The notes under the pieces: model-generated
What the model was told of the DNA's origin: nothing
What the model saw: only the letters and a program-made list of their open reading frames with translations
Databases searched by the model: none
Position numbers and translations under genes: made by a program
Source: Deltaproteobacteria bacterium
GTDB lineage: Bacteria > Desulfobacterota > Desulfarculia > Adiutricales > Adiutricaceae
Direction of reading: 5' to 3'
DNA: 8,900 nt
Assembly (NCBI GenBank): GCA_031267005.1
Contig: JAIRZX010000104.1
Span: 1-8,900, forward strand
Shown here: positions 4,167-8,900 of the stretch, piece by piece
Position numbering within the stretch: the stretch's first letter is position 1
How the letters are laid out: every line of letters starts with the position of its first letter

Positions 4167-6166
4167 ACAAGCGATCTCACGTTCTCGGGGGTGAAGCCCA
4201 GCTCCTTGAAGACGCTTTCCGCAGGGCCCGAGAACCCGAAGCCGCTTACGGCCAGGATCCTGCCGCGGTCCCCCGCGTAGCGCTCCCAGCCGAGGGGCGA
4301 ACCGGCCTCGACGGCGAGGCGGCGGGTCACGCCCGGGGGGATGACCGAAGCGCGGTACTCGGGGCTCTGGGCCTCGAAGAGCTCCCAGCAGGGGAGCGAG
4401 ACCACGCGGATTTTTGGGGCCAAGGCCGATCCCTCCAGGGCCTTCAGGGCCAGCGGCACCTCGGAGCCGGTGGCTATTACCAGCGCCTCGGGCTTCCCGC
4501 CCTCGGCGTCCTTCAAGACGTAGCCGCCCTTGGCGGGGCCGCCCTCCACGGCCGGGTAGAGGGAGGGATGGAGGACCGGGAGGTTCTGGCGGGAAAGGGC
4601 CAGGGCGCTGGGACCCCGGGTTTCCAGGGCGACGTTCCACAGGGCCTGGGTCTCGTAGGCGTCCGCGGGGCGCATGACCAAAAGCCCGGGGATGGCCCGG
4701 AGCGCCGCCAGGTGCTCAACCGGCTGGTGGGTGGGCCCGTCCTCGCCCACGCCCACGCTGTCGTGGGTCAGGACGTAGACGCACTTGATCCCCATGAGGG
4801 CGGAAAGCCTCACGGCGGGGCGCAGGTAGTCGGAGAAGACGAGGAAGGTCCCGCAGTACGGTACGAAGCCCCCCGAGAGCGCCAGGCCGTTCGCGACCGC
4901 GCCCATCGCGGCCTCGCGGACGCCGAAATGGATGTTGCGGCCCGAGGGGTTCAGGGGGAGCATCGAGCCTCCTCCCGAAACGAGGGTCTTGTTGGAGGGC
5001 CCCAAATCAGCGCTCCCGCCCAGGAGTTCAGGTAGTTCCTTCGCCAGGGCGTTCAAGACCGTGCCGCCGGCGGCCCTGGTGGCGACGGGCTTGTCGGCTG
5101 GGAACTCCACCCGGGCCTTGGCTGCCAGGCCCCCGGGAAGGGCGCCCGCGAGCCTCCTGGCCAGCTCCGCGTGCTCCTCCGGGTACTTTACTGCGTAGGC
5201 GGCCAGGAGGCCCTCCCACTTCACCCTCTCCTCGCGCCAGGCCGAGGCCTTCTCCTCGAAATTCCTGGCGACCCTCTCGTCAACGAAGAAGGGGGGCTTG
5301 CCCTCGAAGCCGTAGCGGGCCTTGGTCGCGGCCAGCCCGTCAGCCCCCAGCGGCTCGCCGTGGGCCTCGGGCCTCCCCTCCTTGGGGCTCCCCGCGCCCA
5401 GGACCGTCCTCGCGACGATGAGGCTCGGGCGCTCGCCCTCGGAGCGGGCGTTCTCCACCGCCTGGTGGACGGCCTGGAGGTCCTCGCCGTCGGCCACGGT
5501 TATGACCTGCCAGCCGTAGGCGGTGAACCGGGCCCTCACGTCCTCGGTGAAGGCGAGCTCGGTCGGGCCTTCAATGGTCATGCGGTTGTCGTCGTAGACG
5601 TAGACGAGCTTGTGGAGCTGCTGGGCCCCGGCCAGGCTCGCGGCTTCGGAGGCCACGCCCTCCATCAGGTCCCCGTCGGAGACCAGCGCGTAGGTCCTGT
5701 GGTCGAAGAGGGCGAAGCCCGGGCGGTTGTAGCGGGCGGCCAGGGCCCTCTCGGCAAGCGCCATGCCCACCCCCATCGCGAAGCCCTGGCCCAAAGGGCC
5801 GGTTGTGGCCTCGACCCCGGGCGTGGGCCCGTGCTCAGGGTGCCCCGGGGTGCGGCTGTGGGGCTGGCGGAAGGCCATGAGGTCGTCGGTCCCGAGCCCG
5901 TAGCCCGCCAGGTGCAGCCAGGCGTACAGGAGCGCCGACCCGTGCCCGGCGGAAAGCACGAAGCGGTCCCTGTCGGGCCACAGCGGGGCCTGGGGGTCGT
6001 GCTTCAGGAACCTCGTCCAGAGCACGTAGGCGAGCGGGGCAGCGCCGAGCGGGAGGCCAGGGTGGCCGCTCTTGGCCTTCTCCACCATCTCGGCCGAAAG
6101 AATCCTCAGGGTGCTTACGGATGCCTGGTCCTTGCGGTTGTACACTGCGGCGGCAGCGGCTGACAT
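4148..6166 (-). CDS. tkt: Transketolase
   Basis: This cytoplasmic thiamine-diphosphate enzyme moves two-carbon ketol units between sugar phosphates in the non-oxidative pentose phosphate pathway. At 672 residues it is full length for the family. Recognisable elements in order are SGHPGLPLG (33-41) with His35, SAGHGSALLY (72-81) with His75, GPLGQG (123-128), the cofactor and metal motif SDGDLMEG (163-170) with YDDN (191-194), the IHFGVREAAMG block (412-422) with catalytic Glu418, and HDSVGVGEDGPTHQPVEH (468-485) of the pyrimidine domain. The C-terminal domain begins near residue 550. The start at 6166 is fixed by AAGGAG eight bases upstream (6175-6180). No frameshift or missing key residue was seen. 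The nearest upstream gene on the strand is about 850 bases away, so it is probably transcribed alone. A tktB-type isoenzyme cannot be told apart. Confidence 0.97.
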   Translation of the reverse strand: MSAAAAAVYNRKDQASVSTLRILSAEMVEKAKSGHPGLPLGAAPLAYVLWTRFLKHDPQAPLWPDRDRFVLSAGHGSALLYAWLHLAGYGLGTDDLMAFRQPHSRTPGHPEHGPTPGVEATTGPLGQGFAMGVGMALAERALAARYNRPGFALFDHRTYALVSDGDLMEGVASEAASLAGAQQLHKLVYVYDDNRMTIEGPTELAFTEDVRARFTAYGWQVITVADGEDLQAVHQAVENARSEGERPSLIVARTVLGAGSPKEGRPEAHGEPLGADGLAATKARYGFEGKPPFFVDERVARNFEEKASAWREERVKWEGLLAAYAVKYPEEHAELARRLAGALPGGLAAKARVEFPADKPVATRAAGGTVLNALAKELPELLGGSADLGPSNKTLVSGGGSMLPLNPSGRNIHFGVREAAMGAVANGLALSGGFVPYCGTFLVFSDYLRPAVRLSALMGIKCVYVLTHDSVGVGEDGPTHQPVEHLAALRAIPGLLVMRPADAYETQALWNVALETRGPSALALSRQNLPVLHPSLYPAVEGGPAKGGYVLKDAEGGKPEALVIATGSEVPLALKALEGSALAPKIRVVSLPCWELFEAQSPEYRASVIPPGVTRRLAVEAGSPLGWERYAGDRGRILAVSGFGFSGPAESVFKELGFTPENVRSLVEGLFA

Positions 6167-6182
6167 GGAGTCCTCTCCTTAG

Positions 6183-6203
6183 TGCCGGTCTTGCCCCGGC
6201 AAG
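6183..6203 (-). promoter_or_regulatory. Alternative hairpins next to the tkt ribosome binding site
   Basis: Two overlapping stems can form: TGCCGG (6183-6188) with CCGGCA (6196-6201), or CTTGCC (6190-6195) with GGCAAG (6198-6203). They exclude each other and sit three bases upstream of the Shine-Dalgarno. A role in translation control is possible, but it could also be chance in GC-rich DNA. Confidence 0.3.
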
Positions 6204-6310
6204 CGGGTTATTCAGGCCCGAGGGCATCCGCGGCCCGCAACCTTGGCCGGGCCGGGACGTCCGGCAAGGCGCCCCCGCCGGGGGAAGCACCTGCGAGCGC
6301 GGCGCTCGGA

Positions 6311-6400
6311 CGCGCGGAACGGCGCGGGACGGTCTCCTGCGCGGTCCGCGCGGAACGGCGCGGGACGGTCTGCTGCGCGGTCCGCGCGGAACGGCGCGGG
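6311..6400. repeat. 36-bp tandem repeat, 2.5 copies
   Basis: Copies at 6311-6346 and 6347-6382 differ at one base of 36, and an exact 18-base half copy follows at 6383-6400. Each unit starts CGCGCGGAACGGCGCGGG. With the preceding base, copies two and three make the inverted repeat CCGCGC/GCGCGG (6346-6351 with 6358-6363, and the same 36 bases later). The near identity implies recent duplication. There are no distinct spacers, so it is not a CRISPR array. Confidence 0.85.
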
Positions 6401-6733
6401 TCGCGCGGACGGGTGGGATTGAGCCTGTACTCCTATTTGTATCAAAAAATCGACCTGGTTGAAAGCCCAGAACGTCTTTCCCAGGCGGGAGAGCCGCCCG
6501 CGCTGTCCTTATCCGGGCGCCCCTAAGGCCTGCGGCCCGCACGGGAGGAGGCCGGCGGGCCGAAAGCCGCGCTCCCGGACCGCTCCGGGGACTCTCCCTG
6601 AAACGCGCCCGGCCGCGCGGGGCGCCCCCGAGCCTTACGGCCCCCCCCCTTCCGCCGCGTCCCGGAGGGCCGGGAAGGGCGCTTGCTGGACCTCGGCGGG
6701 AAAGATACGGCAATTATCCGCCGCGAACGACGG

Positions 6734-6775
6734 GGCCCCCGTCCGGGAGCCAGGGGCGGCTCAGGGACGGGGGCC
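6734..6775. terminator. Long GC hairpin at the end of the dehydrogenase transcription unit
   Basis: Arms 6734-6751 and 6758-6775 are 18 bases each with two mismatches and a 6-base loop; the outer 11 pairs (GGCCCCCGTCC with GGACGGGGGCC) are perfect. No T-run follows on either strand, so it is not a classic intrinsic terminator. It lies about 240 bases past the dehydrogenase stop, after a pyrimidine-rich transcript segment, and may protect a 3' end or mark a Rho-dependent end. Confidence 0.45.
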
Positions 6776-6823
6776 GGTCAAGGAACTGAACGGGTTCGTG
6801 AAAGGAGCGTGAAAAGATCGGTA

Positions 6824-7003
6824 AAATGAACGGAAAAGGAACAAAAAAGAAACTGGGAAGGCACGGAGAAAAGAATCGGGAACGGTGCGGGAAAGGTACT
6901 GGAAAAGCGCGGGAAATGAACTGAAAAAGAACGGGAAGGATACTGGAAAGGCGCGGAGAGAAGAATAGGGAAAGGCGCGGGAAAGAGTCGGAAAACGCCG
7001 ATG
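6824..7003. repeat. 90-bp purine-rich tandem repeat
   Basis: Segments 6824-6913 and 6914-7003 align without gaps: 54 of the first 67 bases match, falling to 67 of 90 overall. A weaker partial copy seems to precede them from about 6782. The plus strand is about 81% purine over the 180 bases (35 pyrimidines counted). It starts just beyond the dehydrogenase stop and is transcribed, if at all, as a C/U-rich RNA. No frame in it is a credible gene. Confidence 0.75.
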
Positions 7004-7016
7004 GGCAAGGGCCCCG

Positions 7017-8330
7017 TCAGGCCTTGACGACCGTTGGCCCGATGGGGAAGGCGCCTCGGGTGTCGACCAAGAGCCTGGAGTGCTGGAGTATGAGATCGTG
7101 GTCGAAGGCCTTGTGGTCGGTCAGCATCACGACCGCGTCGAAGGAGGCGAGGGTCTCGGGGGTGAGCTTCACGCTCGCGATGTCCCAGGATCCGCGCCGG
7201 ACCGTGGGGAGCCTGGGCACGTGGGGGTCGGAGTACTGGCAGAGGGCCCCGGCCTCCTGGAGGAGGCTCAATACCTCCAGGGAGGGGGACTCGCGCATGT
7301 CCTCGACGTTTTTCTTGTAGGCCATGCCCAGGAGCAACACCTTGGCGCCCTTCAAGGGCATCCCGCGCTCGTTTAGGGCTTTGGAGAGCTTGTCCGCGAC
7401 GTAGCGGGGCATGGAGGAGTTCACCTCCCCCGCGAGCTCTATGAAGCGGGTGTGCACCCCGTACTCCCTGGCCTTCCACGTCAGGTAGAAGGGGTCTATG
7501 GGGATGCAGTGGCCGCCTATGCCGGGGCCCGGGTAGAAGGGAGTGAAGCCGAAGGGCTTGGTGGCGGCGGCGTTTATGACCTCGTGGATGTCCAGCCCCA
7601 TTTTGTCGGCGAGGAGCTTAAGCTCGTTCACGAGCCCTATGTTGACCGCCCGGTATATGTTCTCCAAAAGCTTTGTCAGCTCGGCGGCCTCGGGGGAGCT
7701 CACGGGCACCATGAGCGACACGACCTCGCGGTAGAGCGCCAGCCCCACCCTGGAGCAGGCGGGCGTGCAACCTCCCAGGACCTTGGGTATGGTCTGCGTC
7801 TGGAAATGCGGGTTCGCGGGATCCTCGCGCTCGGGGCTGTAGACCAGGAAGAAGGTCCGCCCGATCACGAAGCCCTTCTCTTCCAGCGGCGGCTTCAGGA
7901 TCTCCGCCGTCGTGCCAGGGTAGGTGGTGCTCTCCAGGCTCAAGAGCTGCCCCTCCTTCAGGTGCGGGAGCAGGGAGTCCATGGTGCCCTTCACGTAGCT
8001 CAGATCGGGGTCCTGGTGGCGGGTGAGCGGGGTAGGCACGCAGATGATGATGGCGTCCGCCTCGGAGGCCAGCCTGAAGTCCGTCGTGGCGGAGAACCTC
8101 GCCGCCGAGTCCTTGAGCCTCGAGTTCGAGATGTGACCGATGTAGCTCTCCCGGCGGCTTATCTTCTTCACCTTCTCGCCGTCCACGTCCAGCCCCACTA
8201 CCTGGTAGCCGGCCTCGGAGAAGGACAGCGCGAGCGGGAGCCCGACGTAGCCCAAACCGGCAACGGCTATGATGGCCCTCTTGTCATTGTCCCTGAGCTT
8301 GTCCAGGAAAATCTTCTCGTAGTCTGGCAT
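7017..8330 (-). CDS. wbpA: UDP-N-acetyl-D-glucosamine 6-dehydrogenase (WbpA-like)
   Basis: This NAD-dependent enzyme of the UDP-glucose/GDP-mannose dehydrogenase family probably oxidises C6 of UDP-GlcNAc to the uronic acid, feeding O-antigen or capsule precursors. In 437 residues the visible elements are: the Rossmann motif GLGYVG (25-30), ICVPTPL (96-102), LESTTYPGT (132-140), VYSPERED (163-170), the central-domain Lys220 and Asn224 (TKLLEN), the active-site block GPGIGGHCIPIDPFYLTWK (268-286) with catalytic Cys275, and a C-terminal UDP-binding domain with GMAYKKNVEDMRESPS (335-350). Length and the wording of the Cys275 block fit WbpA better than WecC; TviB or plain UDP-glucose dehydrogenase are alternatives. 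The open frame extends upstream to 8735, but that part is low-complexity Pro/Arg/Gly. AAAGGA (8340-8345), nine bases before ATG at 8330, supports this start. The neighbouring aminotransferase supports the pathway. Confidence 0.88.
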   Translation of the reverse strand: MPDYEKIFLDKLRDNDKRAIIAVAGLGYVGLPLALSFSEAGYQVVGLDVDGEKVKKISRRESYIGHISNSRLKDSAARFSATTDFRLASEADAIIICVPTPLTRHQDPDLSYVKGTMDSLLPHLKEGQLLSLESTTYPGTTAEILKPPLEEKGFVIGRTFFLVYSPEREDPANPHFQTQTIPKVLGGCTPACSRVGLALYREVVSLMVPVSSPEAAELTKLLENIYRAVNIGLVNELKLLADKMGLDIHEVINAAATKPFGFTPFYPGPGIGGHCIPIDPFYLTWKAREYGVHTRFIELAGEVNSSMPRYVADKLSKALNERGMPLKGAKVLLLGMAYKKNVEDMRESPSLEVLSLLQEAGALCQYSDPHVPRLPTVRRGSWDIASVKLTPETLASFDAVVMLTDHKAFDHDLILQHSRLLVDTRGAFPIGPTVVKA

Positions 8331-8638
8331 GCGCCGGGATCCTTTCAGGCGCGCTGGCGCGCCTCGCGAACGGCGCGGGCGCCTTGGCGCGCCCTCCTTC
8401 GCGAAACTGGAAGGCCGCCGCCCTAACGGCGGGAACGGGGACGCGGCGGGCCCGCTGGGGCCGCCGGGAAAGGCGGGCCCCGCTGGGGCCGCAGGCCCGC
8501 CGGGAACGGGGGGGGGACGGGAAGGCCGAGGGCCCGCCGGGAACGGGGGGTGGGGACGGCGAGGAGCGGTCGGGGGTGGCGCCGGCCTGCGGGCCGGAAG
8601 GCCGCAGGCGGACCCGGAAGCCTCAAAGGCGCCGGGCG
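8331..8638. repeat. GC-rich repeat-filled spacer between aminotransferase and dehydrogenase genes
   Basis: These 308 bases lack a supported gene. GGCCCGCCGGGAACGGGGGG occurs exactly at 8494-8513 and 8531-8550, and a related unit built on CCCGCTGGGGCCGC occurs at 8448-8464 and 8475-8492. Runs of up to nine G make it a poor fit to coding. The open frame through it on the minus strand is a consequence of lacking A/T-rich stops. Confidence 0.6.
8585..8609 (-). terminator. Hairpin after the aminotransferase gene
   Basis: GCCTGC plus GGCC (8585-8590, 8592-8595) pair with GGCC plus GCAGGC (8600-8609), with one bulged G at 8591 and a GGAA tetraloop. It lies about 30 bases downstream of the aminotransferase stop on the minus strand. 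No T-run follows, so it may be a weak terminator or a processing/stability element. Confidence 0.4.
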
Positions 8639-8900
8639 TTACGCGCCCAGCGCCTCCCGGAAGGCCCCGGCCACCCGTTCCTGGGTCCCCGCGTCCAGGT
8701 ACGGATGCATGGGGAGCGCCAGCACCTCGCCGCAAAGCCGCTCGGATTTCGGGCAGTCGCCGGGCTTCCCGCCCAGCGGCAGGTAGGCGGGCTGGAGGTG
8801 CAGGGGCCTCGGGTAGTAGACCATGGTGGGCACGCCCAGCCCCCTCATCCGGGACTGCACGGCGTCGCGGTCCGTCCCCGGGGGGAGCTTCACGACGTAC
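8639..8900 (-). CDS. DegT/DnrJ/EryC1-type sugar aminotransferase, C-terminal part (WbpE-like)
   Basis: Only the last 86 complete codons before TAA (8639-8641) lie in the window; the gene continues past 8900. The fragment begins YVVKLPPGTDRD and contains GVPTMVYYPRPLHLQPAY followed by CGEVLALPMHPYLDAGTQ. These are the characteristic C-terminal segments of PLP-dependent nucleotide-sugar aminotransferases, whose YP..LH.QPAY and LP.HP.L wording is seen in WbpE-type enzymes that aminate the 3-keto group of UDP-GlcNAcA derivatives. The catalytic lysine lies upstream of this fragment and cannot be checked. Its position just upstream of a WbpA-like dehydrogenase on the same strand supports a shared UDP-acetamido-uronate pathway. 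A GTG codon at 8893 is internal, not the start. Confidence 0.88.
   Translation of the reverse strand, partial: YVVKLPPGTDRDAVQSRMRGLGVPTMVYYPRPLHLQPAYLPLGGKPGDCPKSERLCGEVLALPMHPYLDAGTQERVAGAFREALGA

Larger units (their letters stand above)
6204..7016. other. Long non-coding gap between tkt and the dehydrogenase gene
   Basis: About 810 bases have no supported gene. Contents from left to right are: the dyad CGAGCGC/GCGCTCG (6294-6300, 6302-6308); a 36-bp tandem repeat (6311-6400); a short AT-rich island around 6420-6460 that could hold the tkt promoter, although no strong -35/-10 pair was found; a GC-rich stretch to 6733 with nothing recognised; a long hairpin (6734-6775); and a 90-bp purine-rich repeat (6824-7003). 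Open frames here have no ribosome binding site or family features. Confidence 0.5.

Noticed and set aside
5171..6163. 330-codon plus-strand frame inside tkt
   Set aside because: It is antisense to transketolase, whose motifs are complete; GC-rich third positions keep the opposite strand open.
6311..6400. Possible CRISPR array
   Set aside because: The 36-bp units abut directly with no unique spacers and no cas genes are nearby.
6182..6526. 114-codon plus-strand frame with a 12-residue repeat
   Set aside because: The repeat is 36 bp, so every frame repeats in step; there is no ribosome binding site or homology signal.
6778..7479. Phe/Pro/Ser-rich minus-strand frame with a 30-residue repeat
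   Set aside because: Most of it is a shadow frame of the dehydrogenase; the repeated part is the 90-bp non-coding repeat read through.
7452..8426. 324-codon plus-strand frame over the dehydrogenase gene
   Set aside because: It is antisense to a complete enzyme and has no family features.
8331..8735. 135-residue N-terminal extension of the dehydrogenase
   Set aside because: It is Pro/Arg/Gly low complexity, overlaps the aminotransferase 3' end, and a ribosome binding site supports ATG at 8330.

Overview
The window comes from a GC-rich bacterium, and its layout suggests a Gram-negative anaerobe or relative of the Desulfobacterota type. The reasons are high-GC coding, a UDP-N-acetylglucosamine dehydrogenase/sugar aminotransferase pair typical of O-antigen or capsule synthesis, and a G3E GTPase with a polyhistidine partner. 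The lineage guess is weak; no ribosomal or lineage-specific marker is present.

Layout. Positions 1-1316 hold no gene I can defend. The first ~180 bases are strikingly AT-rich (67 G/C of 180 by hand count, 37%, against 68% in a sample line of the first gene) and carry a near-perfect 20-bp palindrome. GC then climbs into a structured, GC-rich leader. From 1317 to 2691 (+) lie two overlapping genes. One is a 200-residue G3E GTPase with all nucleotide motifs and the CxCC metal motif but no CobW C-terminal domain. The other is a 260-residue protein whose first 133 residues contain 51 histidines. A perfect 19-bp hairpin (2733-2773) separates them from convergent genes on the minus strand.

On the minus strand, read right to left, are: the 3' end of a DegT/DnrJ/EryC1-type sugar aminotransferase (8639-8900, cut by the window edge); a WbpA-like UDP-N-acetyl-D-glucosamine 6-dehydrogenase (7017-8330); an 850-bp non-coding gap with two separate tandem repeats; a complete transketolase (4148-6166); and an endonuclease III (2890-3900) with an unusual histone H1-like lysine tail.

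How the genes work together. The GTPase and His-rich protein look like a translationally coupled metal-delivery pair; metal and client are unknown. The aminotransferase and dehydrogenase probably belong to one nucleotide-sugar pathway making an acetamido-uronic acid for a surface polysaccharide. Transketolase and endonuclease III are housekeeping genes. Unusually, almost every intergenic gap carries its own family of short tandem or direct repeats (20, 24, 36 and 90 bp, plus a G-rich one), and two proteins carry codon-level repeat expansions. The most promising unexplained items are the GTPase/His-rich pair with its unrecognised C-terminal domain, the K-x-x tail of endonuclease III, and the 90-bp purine-strand repeat.
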